Shown in pieces: positions 26,402-35,148 of a stretch of DNA of 64,000 bases. Origin of the DNA: JAVVEZ01 sp032250895. Its GTDB lineage: Bacteria > Pseudomonadota > Gammaproteobacteria > Pseudomonadales > Pseudohongiellaceae. The position numbers and the translations under genes were made by a program. The notes under the pieces are model-generated. The model saw only the letters and a list, made by a program, of their open reading frames with translations. It was not told the DNA's origin and ran no database searches. Positions within the stretch are counted from its first letter, which is position 1; the number at the start of each line of letters is the position of its first letter. The stretch is from positions 1-64,000 of the forward strand of contig JAVVEZ010000002.1 of assembly GCA_032250895.1 (NCBI GenBank), in the 5' to 3' direction.

Positions 26402-28411
26402 TCAGGCGGCCCAACCCAGGGTCTTTGCCCTGCTGGCAGCCAGTGCCGGGATGTCGGTCGCGATGAAATGTTTGTGCAGAATCTGCAGCCCCAGCAGGTG
26501 GTTGATGAGGGCATCCATCTGGACTTTTTCCGCCGCACTGGTTTGCGCTTGCTCATAGCGCTGAAACAGGGTGTCCACGCCGCTGGCATCGAGCAGGCCG
26601 GCGTTGCCTATCTGTTCCCTGCCAAGATGCTGATCGGCAAGTTGTCTCATTTGCTGCCATTTTTTTTCGTTGGAGTGGGCCGGTGGTGCCATGAAGGCGA
26701 ATTTTTCGCGTTTGTAGAGCACCTCGGGAAGAATGCCCTTCATGGCTTCACGCAAGACATATTTTTCGGTTCGGCCCTTGATGCGCAGTTGGGGTGGCAA
26801 TTGCACCGCCAGCGCAGCCAGATGGTGGTCCAGAAAGGCCGGGCGGGCTTCCATGGAATTGGCCATGTCCACACGGTCGCCGCCCCAGGTCAGAATCTGA
26901 CCCTCCAGCATGGTTTTGCTCCAGACATACTGGGCCTTGTCCAGGGCATGCCTGCCTTGCAGCTGCGCGTTGTCCAGAGTGTCGGCAATGGCCGCACCCG
27001 GTGAATAATCCTTCAGTTCCTCCCGGAGATGAGGGGCCAGCAGGGCCGGGATCAGTTCGCCGCAGGCCAGCCAGGGTTGCAGGCAACTGGGCGTGAAGCC
27101 CACCTTGAAATGCAGGTCCGGATCATCGATCTGCTCCCGGGCCAGCATGGCGCCGCTGAACAGCGCATTGCTTTCGTTGAGCAGGGCATGCCATTGCGCT
27201 TTTTCATCGGGTGGCAGGCTGTCCAGACCATGCAGGAACATATCCCGGCGAAAGGCTGGATAGCCGCCAAAGAGCTCATCGGAACCCTCGCCGGTCATGA
27301 CCACCTTGTAATTGCTTTGGTTGACATGGCGACTCATCAGCAGTTTGGCAACGCCCAGGGTGTTGTAGATGGTGCGTTCCGTGTGCCACAGGGTTTCTTC
27401 GAAATGGCCGTAGAGCTCATCGCCGGACAGTCGCATGATGTCCTGGTCGGCACCACAGCTGGCCGCCATTTCAGAGGCAATGGCGCTTTCGTCGTAGGCC
27501 TTGTCATCAAAGCCGATGGTAAAGGCCTTTACCGGACCCTGACGGCAGGCTGAGGCCAGGCCGATAATGGCGCAGGAATCGATGCCACCGGACAGATAGC
27601 AACCCACCGGGACATCCGCTTCCAGGCGCAGCGCAACCGCCTCGAGCAGTTGTTCCCGCACCTGTTCGATGGCATCTGCTTCAGAAATTTCCGCGCGTTC
27701 ATGTTCCCGGGGAAAGTCCATATCCCAGTATTTCTGGGTATTGACGACCAGGGTATCGTTTTTACGCTGGATGCGGACGATGTGCCCGGGAGCAACCTGA
27801 TGAATATTTTCAAATGCCGTGGTGCCTGGCACCATGGTTTGCAGCAGTTGATGGTAAACCCCCGTTGAAGAAAAAGCAGGTTTTACATCGGGATGTGCAA
27901 ACAGAACCTTGATTTCGGAACCGAAGACCACCTTGTCACCGGTCTGAGTCCAGTAGAGTGGTTTGACGCCAAAGCGATCGCGGACCAGATAGAGGGTTTC
28001 CTGACCCTTGTCATAGAGAGAAAAAGCAAACTCTCCGCGCAATTGCTCTATGGTTTTTTCAATACCCAGATGTGGATAGAGGTGCAGGACTATTTCCGAA
28101 TCGCTCTTGGTATTGAAACGGGCACCCTGGGCCGTCAGGCCGGCACGAATTTTCTGGTAGTCATAAAACTCGCCGTTGTGGGCCAGCAGCAGTTGTTGAT
28201 CCTGGCTCAGGAAGGGTTGTCTGGCGCGATTTTCATCCAGATCGATAATCGAAAGCCGGGCATGGCTGAAGCCTACGCCGTGACCCGAACAGCGATGATA
28301 ACCGAAGCCGTCGGGGCCGCGGTGATGCTGAATGGCGGCCATATTGACGAGCAGTTGAGGGTTGATTTCGCTTTGTTTGTTGGCGTGCATGACGCCGGCA
28401 ATTCCACACAT
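26402..28411 (-). CDS. asnB: asparagine synthetase, glutamine-hydrolysing (AsnB-like amidotransferase)
   Basis: 669 residues, longer than E. coli AsnB (554). Class II glutaminase domain: nucleophile Cys2 in MCGIAGVMH, then HRGPDGFG and AHNGEFYDY. Synthetase domain: pyrophosphate loop CYLSGGIDSCAI (SGGxDS), then MTGEGSDELFGGYPAF. All catalytic features are intact, so it should form an amide from a carboxylate, glutamine and ATP. Aspartate is the default substrate, but its place in a carbamoyltransferase/carbamoylase operon and its extra length leave another acceptor open. 20 bp from the upstream gene. Confidence 0.88.
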   Translation of the reverse strand: MCGIAGVMHANKQSEINPQLLVNMAAIQHHRGPDGFGYHRCSGHGVGFSHARLSIIDLDENRARQPFLSQDQQLLLAHNGEFYDYQKIRAGLTAQGARFNTKSDSEIVLHLYPHLGIEKTIEQLRGEFAFSLYDKGQETLYLVRDRFGVKPLYWTQTGDKVVFGSEIKVLFAHPDVKPAFSSTGVYHQLLQTMVPGTTAFENIHQVAPGHIVRIQRKNDTLVVNTQKYWDMDFPREHERAEISEADAIEQVREQLLEAVALRLEADVPVGCYLSGGIDSCAIIGLASACRQGPVKAFTIGFDDKAYDESAIASEMAASCGADQDIMRLSGDELYGHFEETLWHTERTIYNTLGVAKLLMSRHVNQSNYKVVMTGEGSDELFGGYPAFRRDMFLHGLDSLPPDEKAQWHALLNESNALFSGAMLAREQIDDPDLHFKVGFTPSCLQPWLACGELIPALLAPHLREELKDYSPGAAIADTLDNAQLQGRHALDKAQYVWSKTMLEGQILTWGGDRVDMANSMEARPAFLDHHLAALAVQLPPQLRIKGRTEKYVLREAMKGILPEVLYKREKFAFMAPPAHSNEKKWQQMRQLADQHLGREQIGNAGLLDASGVDTLFQRYEQAQTSAAEKVQMDALINHLLGLQILHKHFIATDIPALAASRAKTLGWAA

Positions 28412-28431
28412 ATACAGTCTCTTGACAAATT

Positions 28432-29580
28432 CTAGACGACATCGAGTACGCGGCCCACGCGCTGTACCAGGCAGGTGAGCAGAGCCATGCGGATAAATAC
28501 CGCGCCCCGGGCCTGGGAGAAATACCAGTTGTGGGATGTATTGTCGATGTCTGTTGACAATTCTTCTCCCCGCGCAAGGGGATGCAGCACGATGGCATTC
28601 TTTTTAAAAGGAGTCCGCTTATCCAGCTTCAGTTTGCCGCCGTAGGTTTCAAAGGTATTGCCTATCCAGGCAATCGCATTGATATAGATCACATCGAGTT
28701 CCGGGACCAGCTCATGGAAGTTTTTGCGGTAGGTTTTAAGATTTAGTCCCCTCTCTTTCATCGCGTGCATCAGATCATCATCGTCATCGGTTTCACCATT
28801 GTCGATGATGAATATCTCAGAAAAGGCTTCAGGAAAAATTGAAAATATCTTCAGCAGGCTGTGTACGGTACGCATTTTTTTCGGTACGCCGATTATGCCC
28901 ACCTTGATTTTTTTGTTCTCGGGTATTTTGATATCGGTCAGATCCGGTCGCCATTTGAAAATGGTATAGATATCGGCCATGGCCTGGGTCGGGTGCTGGT
29001 CGATGCCATTGCCGGCATTGATGATGGGGATGCGCAGCGAGTTCATCATTTCTATCAGTGATTCTTCCCTGCTGTCGCGCAATACCACGCAATCGGCATA
29101 GTTATTGAACATTTCACCAACATCGGCAAGAGACTCGCCCTTGGCGATGCCGGTTGTTGAGCGATCGGTGATGGACATGATGTCACCGCCCAGACGGTGC
29201 CAGGCACTTTCAAAGGACAGCCGGGTTCGGGTGCTGGGTTCATAAAAGGCGCTGATCAGCACCTTGCCCTGCAAGGGGGTGCTGAAACGGTCGGGGTTGC
29301 TTTCATATTTGGCGGCCAGCCGGAACAATTGCAGCAGGGTCGCACGGTCAAACTGATCGGCGGATACAATGTGCTGGTTCTGGATGGGCAGCAGGCTTTC
29401 GCCTTCCTCCATAATGGCGCGCAGCAGCTCCTTGGGATGCGCATCCCCGTAGACTTCGGGTCGGGTTCGTTGAACTATTTTGGATTTCATCATCACTGTA
29501 TCCACCCCGGTATGAGCCAGTCTGGGTTCATCTTCGTCGAGCGTTTCCCCGCCTGCCGGGGATGGATTTCTGCTTACCAC
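28432..29580 (-). CDS. aspartate-carbamoyltransferase-like protein with altered amino-acid site
   Basis: 382 residues against ~310 for PyrB; GTG start with GAGGT just upstream. The carbamoyl-phosphate site is kept: STRTR in FYEPSTRTRLSFES, KGESLAD, the arginine in VVLRDSRE, QHPTQ, and MRTVHSL. The region matching E. coli TRVQ, whose Arg229 and Gln231 hold aspartate, reads INAIAWIGNTFETYG, and HPLPR is HPLAR. Hence a carbamoyltransferase whose acceptor is probably not aspartate (inference from known ATCase structure). An extra N-terminal ~45 residues and an acidic insert NGETDDDDD are also unusual. Its start overlaps the microprotein gene. It may work in either direction: building or phosphorolysing a ureido compound. 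Confidence 0.82.
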   Translation of the reverse strand: MVSRNPSPAGGETLDEDEPRLAHTGVDTVMMKSKIVQRTRPEVYGDAHPKELLRAIMEEGESLLPIQNQHIVSADQFDRATLLQLFRLAAKYESNPDRFSTPLQGKVLISAFYEPSTRTRLSFESAWHRLGGDIMSITDRSTTGIAKGESLADVGEMFNNYADCVVLRDSREESLIEMMNSLRIPIINAGNGIDQHPTQAMADIYTIFKWRPDLTDIKIPENKKIKVGIIGVPKKMRTVHSLLKIFSIFPEAFSEIFIIDNGETDDDDDLMHAMKERGLNLKTYRKNFHELVPELDVIYINAIAWIGNTFETYGGKLKLDKRTPFKKNAIVLHPLARGEELSTDIDNTSHNWYFSQARGAVFIRMALLTCLVQRVGRVLDVV

Positions 29581-29696
29581 AAGTTACCTCGTTTCCAGTC
29601 AATCAAAATCATTGTCAACAAGAGCAGCGGAACCAGAGAAGCCGCGCCCAGGGCCAGGTACACCAGTGCGGTCAGAGCGCCTGTTGAAATAATCAT
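29574..29696 (-). CDS. 40-residue membrane microprotein
   Basis: ATG 29696 shares a base with the transporter stop (TGATG) and the frame ends at TAA 29574-29576, inside the start of the carbamoyltransferase gene. Sequence: short polar start, a ~29-residue hydrophobic stretch beginning ALTALVYLALGAASLVPLLL and a basic end DWKRGNLW. The overlap at both ends implies translational coupling. Likely a single-pass accessory subunit of the SSS transporter, comparable in position to small partners of other SSS carriers (inference). Confidence 0.65.
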   Translation of the reverse strand: MIISTGALTALVYLALGAASLVPLLLLTMILIDWKRGNLW

Positions 29697-31123
29697 CAAT
29701 CATTCTCCCTTGCTGCCAGTTGTGCGAAGTCGAAGTTGCCGTGCCTGCCCATGAAACTGCTGGTCACGATCACCAGCAGAGAGACCGCACAAGACACCAG
29801 CGCGGCCACATAAAAACCAATCTGAAAATAGGCCAGCAGACCGCTGCCGGTGCCGCTCAGCATGGCCAGGCTCGCTGCCCGGCCATTGGCCCAGCGAAAA
29901 TACAGACCAAACACAATGGGCCAGATGGCACTGGCGACGAAGGCCCCGGTGAAATACAACAGCGAGGCCAGCGTGGTGAGGCGGGGCAGGCACAGCAACC
30001 AGGTAAAAAGACCCAGCCCCACGATCACCCATTTGCCGACCCTGAAGCATTGCAGGTCACTGGCGTCGGGTTTGAGGTGACCCCGGTAGATGTCCTGGGT
30101 GATCAGGTCTGAGGTGGCGGCCAGCAGGGAATCAAGACTCGATGCCAGCGCTGAAAACACCACGATGAACACGATCACGGCACCCGTCGTACCCAGAATT
30201 CTGCCGGCCACCATGGGGCCGACCATGTCCGGCGAAGGAATGTTCAAGCCCAGTGAGGGCGCGGCCAGGGCGACAAATCCGGCCACGATGGGAATCGGCA
30301 GCCAGCACAGCCCCGAGATCAGATAGGCCCGGGTGCCGGTTTTTTTTCTGAAGGCAAAGGCCCGGGACCACCAGACATTCGAATGAAAGATTTCGCCGAC
30401 GCCGAACAGCAGATTGTTGAAGAGAAACATGATGGCAGCCGGAAACAAGAGCTGGAGCAGCATGGGATGCCCGGCACTCAGGTCACGGTGCATGGTGTCG
30501 ATGCCGACATTGTCGATGACCAGCCAGGCAATCCAGATGACGCCCAGCAGGATGATGATGGTCTGCACGAAGTCCGTGGCAATGACGGCGCGCAGCCCAC
30601 CCAGCAAGGTGTAGGATACGCAGACCAGCAGAATCACGCTCATGCCCAGGTGGTAGTCGAGACCGCTCAGGGCATTGACCAGCAGGCCGCCTGCCATGCC
30701 CAGGCTGATGAGCCAGCCCAGGGCATAGAACAGGGAAATGACCAGAAAGATTCGCCACGCGCTCAGGCCGTAGCGCCTGCGGATAAAATCCCCGGAGGTA
30801 AAACCATGGGGCAGGATCTCTTTGATGCGCCCGGCCAGGGGTGCAAACAGCAGCAGACCGACCGCTCCGAACGAATAGCCCACCATCCCCCACACCCCCA
30901 ACTGGTAGGTCAGTTGGGGGGCGGTCATGGTGGTGTTGCTGGTGACCCAGGTGGCCATGGCGGTGGCAGTGCCCAGGGCCAGCCCGACATTGCGCCCGGC
31001 CAGCATGTAATCGTCCAGGGTTTTGTTTTTTCGTCCCAGCCAGTATCCAAAGGCTACCCAAAGCAAGCCGAATAAAAGCAGGATGACGAGGGCCGTATCC
31101 GGGGCCAGCGGATTGTATGACAC
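29696..31123 (-). CDS. sodium:solute symporter (SSS family)
   Basis: 475 residues, about 12-13 transmembrane helices. Family features: LAGRNVGLALGTATAMATWV near the N-terminus, GYSFGAVGLLLFAPLAG, LLGGLRAVIATDFVQTII, and SALASSLDSLLAATSDLITQD with the sodium-site serines. The GTG start overlaps the preceding gene (TAGTG). The family carries urea, proline, pantothenate, allantoin-like ureides and others; the cluster suggests a ureide or carbamoyl compound (inference). Intact. Confidence 0.88.
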   Translation of the reverse strand: MSYNPLAPDTALVILLLFGLLWVAFGYWLGRKNKTLDDYMLAGRNVGLALGTATAMATWVTSNTTMTAPQLTYQLGVWGMVGYSFGAVGLLLFAPLAGRIKEILPHGFTSGDFIRRRYGLSAWRIFLVISLFYALGWLISLGMAGGLLVNALSGLDYHLGMSVILLVCVSYTLLGGLRAVIATDFVQTIIILLGVIWIAWLVIDNVGIDTMHRDLSAGHPMLLQLLFPAAIMFLFNNLLFGVGEIFHSNVWWSRAFAFRKKTGTRAYLISGLCWLPIPIVAGFVALAAPSLGLNIPSPDMVGPMVAGRILGTTGAVIVFIVVFSALASSLDSLLAATSDLITQDIYRGHLKPDASDLQCFRVGKWVIVGLGLFTWLLCLPRLTTLASLLYFTGAFVASAIWPIVFGLYFRWANGRAASLAMLSGTGSGLLAYFQIGFYVAALVSCAVSLLVIVTSSFMGRHGNFDFAQLAAREND

Positions 31124-31689
31124 TAGCGCTCCGGGTGTGAAGGCAGGTTCAGCCGTATACCGGCAAAAATACTGACGCAGAGGGTGATGAACAACAGCAG
31201 GCCGAGGCTGAAAAAACCCAAGGCCTTGCGCAGGCTGTGATGCTGCACCTGCACGCTGAGGCTGTTGCTCCAGTCATCCCCTTCGGGCTGAATACGGTAG
31301 AAATAGCTGCCATTTTCCAGACCGCTTATCGTCACGCTGTTTTGTCCGTGGATCAGCCGGGTGGAGGCATCAGCAAAGTCGGGCCTGGTGGCTTGCTGGA
31401 GGATATAGGAGGCAGCTGTGTCCTGAGGGGGAGCACCGGCATCAGTCCCGTCACTGAGCCAGCTGAGTACGAAATAGCCTTCAGATGAAGCCGTGGTGTC
31501 GCTGGAAAGCAGGGTTTGGGCCGGCCATACGGTGCCGCTGGATGAAAGCAATATCAACCACAGGAAAAAACGACACAGCGTTTTTGCTCTTCGCTGAGAG
31601 CGGATAACGGCCTCCCTCCGACCATTCGGTGCAGTTCTGTCTGATGGCTCAGACAGACAGTTTTCATCAATCAACCGATCAGTGAACAA
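31123..31689 (-). CDS. signal-peptide FN3-like protein with C-terminal membrane anchor
   Basis: 188 residues as drawn, but the 5' end is uncertain (TTG at 31689 without ribosome site). A signal-like CRFFLWLILLSSSGTVWPAQ begins at about residue 39. Then comes one fibronectin-III-like domain (FVLSWLSDG, YILQQATRPDF, SVTISGLENGSYFYRIQPEG) and one terminal transmembrane helix LGFFSLGLLLFITLCVSIFA. First gene of the operon and overlapping the transporter start. Perhaps a substrate-presenting envelope partner. Function unknown. Confidence 0.6.
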   Translation of the reverse strand: MFTDRLIDENCLSEPSDRTAPNGRREAVIRSQRRAKTLCRFFLWLILLSSSGTVWPAQTLLSSDTTASSEGYFVLSWLSDGTDAGAPPQDTAASYILQQATRPDFADASTRLIHGQNSVTISGLENGSYFYRIQPEGDDWSNSLSVQVQHHSLRKALGFFSLGLLLFITLCVSIFAGIRLNLPSHPER

Positions 31690-31996
31690 AGCCTACACAG
31701 GGCAGCGCTAAATGTCCACCTTGTATTTATGCGGGTTTTATGACAGTGGATGGCAGTCAATGGCTTCCGCAACGCTGTTTTTTCATCACGTTTCCAAGCG
31801 GTTTGTATTGCCTGCCGGATGGCGATAGCATGGTTGGCGACCTGCATCCTGCCGCAAGCACCGGGACCTGGCAGGCGGCTACTGGATGCCGGGCTCCGGT
31901 GGGTATGAAAAACGCTGGATTTCAGCGGAAAAGATGTTCAGAATCCGCCCTCCCCCGAACTCCGGACGAAGCCGGGCGGACCCTGCCCTGTGAGTC
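31690..31996. promoter_or_regulatory. divergent promoter region between the carbamoyl cluster and the polyamine operon
   Basis: 307 bp with no credible gene, between two operons reading away from each other. It must hold both promoters. Its left part (31700-31760) is the more AT-rich, but I cannot assign confident -35/-10 boxes. Confidence 0.45.
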
Positions 31997-32020
31997 GTGA
32001 ACAACCTAGAGGACATTGCC

Positions 32021-33928
32021 TTGGATCAACAGTACAACGAGCCCTGGACCATCAAGCAGTCTGCTGAACTGTATGGCATCGAACGCTGGAGCAATGATTA
32101 TTTCGGCGTATCGGAACATGGCCGGGTCACGGCGAAAACCCTGAATACCGAGGTTGAGCTGATGGACATGGTGGAGGGCATGATCGAGCGTGATCTGCAG
32201 ATGCCGGTGCTGCTGCGTATCGAAAATATCCTGGACGCACAGATTTTCAGGCTCAATGACGCCTTTCACCGTGCCATCAAAAATTTGGGTTACCAGGGGG
32301 AATATCGGGGCGTTTACCCCATCAAGGTCAATCAGCAGGCCCAGGTGGTCGAGGAGATTGCCGATTTTGGTGCCCGTTATAAACACGGCTTCGAGGTGGG
32401 CAGCAAGCCGGAAATCATCATTGCCATTGCCACACTGGAAGAACCCGGCAGCCTGATCATCTGCAACGGTTACAAGGATCAGGAGTTCATCGAGCTGGGT
32501 CTCAATGCCATCAAACTGGGCTTCGAATGTGTTTTCGTCGTGGAAACGACGACAGAGATTCCCATTATCATCGAGAGCAGCCGCCGTCTCGGCATAGAAC
32601 CCATCATCGGCGTGCGCATCAAGACCACTGCCAAGGTCAGTGGGCACTGGAACAGCACCAGCGGTGACCGCAGTGTGTTCGGTCTGACCTCGACCCAGTT
32701 GATCGACCTGGTGGACACCCTGAAACAGGAAAACATGCTGCACTGCCTGCAATTGCTGCACTGTCATCTGGGGTCCCAGATTCCCAATATTCAGGATATC
32801 CGCAGTGGCATCACCGAAACCTGCCGCTTTTATGTCGACCTGATCAAGGAAGGCGCGGCCCTGAAATACATTGACCTGGGCGGTGGCCTGGCGGTGGACT
32901 ATACCGGTTGGGCCAGTAATGACGGTCAGAGCCGCAACTACAGCCTGAGTGAATACTGTGAAGACATCGTGGATGCGCTGATGGAAACGCTGGATGTCTA
33001 CGACATCGCGCATCCCACCATCGTTACCGAGTCCGGGCGCGCCACCATCGCCTATTCTTCCATTTTGATTTTCAATATTCTCGATACGACCACGTTTGAA
33101 CCAACCGGTTTGCCTGCGGCCCATGAAGACGAGCATACGCTGATCACCAGCCTGCGCGAGATCTACAGCAACCTGCAGCCGGCCCGGGTGCAGGAATGCT
33201 ACAACGATGCCCATTATTACCGGGACGAGGTACGGGAACTGTTCAAGCGTGGCCAACTCGACCTGCGCACCCGCTCCGCAGCGGAAAACATGTTTCTGGA
33301 CATTCTGCACAAAATTGCCGACCTCACCGAAACCATGACCCGGGTGCCGCAGGACCTGGAAGGCTTGAAGCTGTCTCTGGCGGATATTTATTACGGCAAC
33401 TTCAGCCTGTTTCAGTCCCTGCCGGATTCCTGGGCGATAGACCAGTTGTTTCCGATCGTGCCGCTGCACCGGCTGAATGAGAAACCCGGGCGACAGGCGG
33501 TGCTGGCGGACATCACCTGCGATTGTGACGGCAAGATAGACAGTTTTGTCGGCGAAGAGGATATATCGACGACCCTCCCTCTGCATGTTCTCAAGGAAGG
33601 CGAGGAATACTACCTGGGTGTGTTTCTGGTAGGTGCCTATCAGGAAACCCTGGGCGATCTGCACAATCTTTTCGGCGATACCAATGTTGTCAGCGTGCGC
33701 ATCAACCGTGATGGCAGCTATGAGTTTGTCAAGGAAATTCATGGTGATACCATCGCCGACGTGCTCAGTTATGTGGAATACAATCCCAGCGAGATGCAGA
33801 AGCGTTATCGCAATACGGCGGAAAGAGCCGTACGGGAAGGTCGCATCACGGCCCGCGAGCGCCAGCAGATCATCAAGGCCTTCAACGACAGCATGCAGGG
33901 CTATACCTATTATGAAAAAGACGACTGA
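32021..33928 (+). CDS. speA: biosynthetic arginine decarboxylase
   Basis: 635 residues from TTG 32021 (MDQQYNEPWTIKQSAELYGI), chosen because AGAGGA lies seven bases upstream; GTG 31997 gives 643 residues but no ribosome site. PLP fold-III enzyme converting arginine to agmatine and CO2. Seen: PLP lysine in GVYPIKVNQQAQVVEEI, GFEVGSKPE, LHCHLGSQI, YIDLGGGLAVDYTG, VTESGRATIAYSSI and the active-site cysteine region LADITCDCDGKID. Full length. First gene of the polyamine operon; carboxynorspermidine synthase starts 8 bp downstream. Confidence 0.96.
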   Translation: MDQQYNEPWTIKQSAELYGIERWSNDYFGVSEHGRVTAKTLNTEVELMDMVEGMIERDLQMPVLLRIENILDAQIFRLNDAFHRAIKNLGYQGEYRGVYPIKVNQQAQVVEEIADFGARYKHGFEVGSKPEIIIAIATLEEPGSLIICNGYKDQEFIELGLNAIKLGFECVFVVETTTEIPIIIESSRRLGIEPIIGVRIKTTAKVSGHWNSTSGDRSVFGLTSTQLIDLVDTLKQENMLHCLQLLHCHLGSQIPNIQDIRSGITETCRFYVDLIKEGAALKYIDLGGGLAVDYTGWASNDGQSRNYSLSEYCEDIVDALMETLDVYDIAHPTIVTESGRATIAYSSILIFNILDTTTFEPTGLPAAHEDEHTLITSLREIYSNLQPARVQECYNDAHYYRDEVRELFKRGQLDLRTRSAAENMFLDILHKIADLTETMTRVPQDLEGLKLSLADIYYGNFSLFQSLPDSWAIDQLFPIVPLHRLNEKPGRQAVLADITCDCDGKIDSFVGEEDISTTLPLHVLKEGEEYYLGVFLVGAYQETLGDLHNLFGDTNVVSVRINRDGSYEFVKEIHGDTIADVLSYVEYNPSEMQKRYRNTAERAVREGRITARERQQIIKAFNDSMQGYTYYEKDD

Positions 33929-33936
33929 GGTTTGAA

Positions 33937-35148
33937 ATGGCAAAAGTGTTGATTATCGGCGCGGGTGGCGTTGGTCAGGTGGTGGCACACAAGTGTGCCC
34001 AGTTACCGGCCGTGTTCTCAGAGATCACGCTGGCCAGCCGGACCGAAAGCAAGTGCAAAAAAATAGCTGAACAAATTGCCCAAAAGCAGGGCCGACAGAT
34101 CGCTACGGCCCAGGTGGATGCCGACAGGGTGCCCGAACTGGTCGCCTTGATCAAAGCGCTGCAACCGCGCCTGGTGATCAATGTGGCGCTGCCCTACCAG
34201 GACCTGAGCATCATGGACGCCTGCCTGGAAAGCGGTGTGCATTACCTGGATACCGCCAACTATGAGCCCCTGGATACTGCGAAATTTGAATACAGCTGGC
34301 AGTGGGCCTACCAGGAAAAATTCCGCAAGGCGGGACTGATGGCGCTGCTGGGTTCAGGCTTCGATCCCGGCGCCACCAATGTCTTCACCGCCTGGATTGC
34401 CAAAAATTATTTCGATGAAATTCACAGTCTCGATATCATCGATGTGAACGGCGGCAGCCACGGCTATCCCTTTGCGACCAATTTCAATCCGGAAATCAAT
34501 ATCCGTGAAGTCACCGCCGAATGCCGGCACTGGGAAAATGGCCGTTTCGTGACCACCCCGCCGATGTCGCTGCACCAGAGCTTCACCTGTCCCGAGGGAG
34601 TCGGCACCTACAATATTTACCGGCTCTACCATGAAGAACTCGAATCATTGACAAAAAACTTTCCGACACTGAAAAAAGCCCAGTTCTGGATGAGTTTTGG
34701 TGAAAGCTATCTCAAACACCTGGAAGTGCTGGGCAATGTCGGCATGACCAGGATAGACCCCGTGGAGTTCCAGGGGCAGCAGATCGTCCCGATCCAGTTT
34801 CTGAAGGCCCTGCTGCCGGATCCTTCCAGCCTGGGGCCGAGAACCCATGGTAAAACCTGTATCGGCTGCCTGGTCAGCGGGCTCGCAAAGGGCAGCAGGA
34901 AAACGGTGTTCGTTTATCAGATAGCTGATCATCAGGACTGTTACGCCGAGGTGGGTTCCCAGGCCATTTCCTACACCACCGGTGTGCCCGCGATGATAGG
35001 TGCCAAATTGATGCTGGAAGGACAGTGGCTGCAGCCGGGGGTATGGAATATGGAACAGCTCGATCCGGAACCCTTCATGGTGGATATGAAATGCCATGGT
35101 CTGCCCTGGCAGGTGCTGGAGAATCCGGATTTCAAGTTGCAATCCTGA
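33937..35148 (+). CDS. carboxynorspermidine/carboxyspermidine synthase (saccharopine dehydrogenase family)
   Basis: 403 residues. Rossmann start KVLIIGAGGVGQVVAHKCAQ binds NADPH; LINVALPYQDLSIMDAC (as LVINVALPY), YLDTANYEPLD, and GSGFDPGATNVFTAWI match the CANSDH/LYS1-type enzyme that condenses aspartate semialdehyde with putrescine (or diaminopropane) reductively to carboxyspermidine (or carboxynorspermidine). Its stop overlaps the next gene (TGATG), the decarboxylase that completes the route. With speA and speB in the same operon, putrescine is the likely acceptor, giving spermidine. Confidence 0.92.
   Translation: MAKVLIIGAGGVGQVVAHKCAQLPAVFSEITLASRTESKCKKIAEQIAQKQGRQIATAQVDADRVPELVALIKALQPRLVINVALPYQDLSIMDACLESGVHYLDTANYEPLDTAKFEYSWQWAYQEKFRKAGLMALLGSGFDPGATNVFTAWIAKNYFDEIHSLDIIDVNGGSHGYPFATNFNPEINIREVTAECRHWENGRFVTTPPMSLHQSFTCPEGVGTYNIYRLYHEELESLTKNFPTLKKAQFWMSFGESYLKHLEVLGNVGMTRIDPVEFQGQQIVPIQFLKALLPDPSSLGPRTHGKTCIGCLVSGLAKGSRKTVFVYQIADHQDCYAEVGSQAISYTTGVPAMIGAKLMLEGQWLQPGVWNMEQLDPEPFMVDMKCHGLPWQVLENPDFKLQS

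Noticed and set aside
26402..28411. Idea that the AsnB-like gene belongs to an N-acetylglutaminylglutamine amide osmolyte cluster
   Set aside because: The acetyltransferase/ligase partner of such clusters is absent here.
32006..33943. 645-codon open frame antisense to speA
   Set aside because: Lies entirely over a clear SpeA gene; composition of the product (His/Gln/Asp-rich, no motif) is that of a shadow frame in GC-rich DNA.
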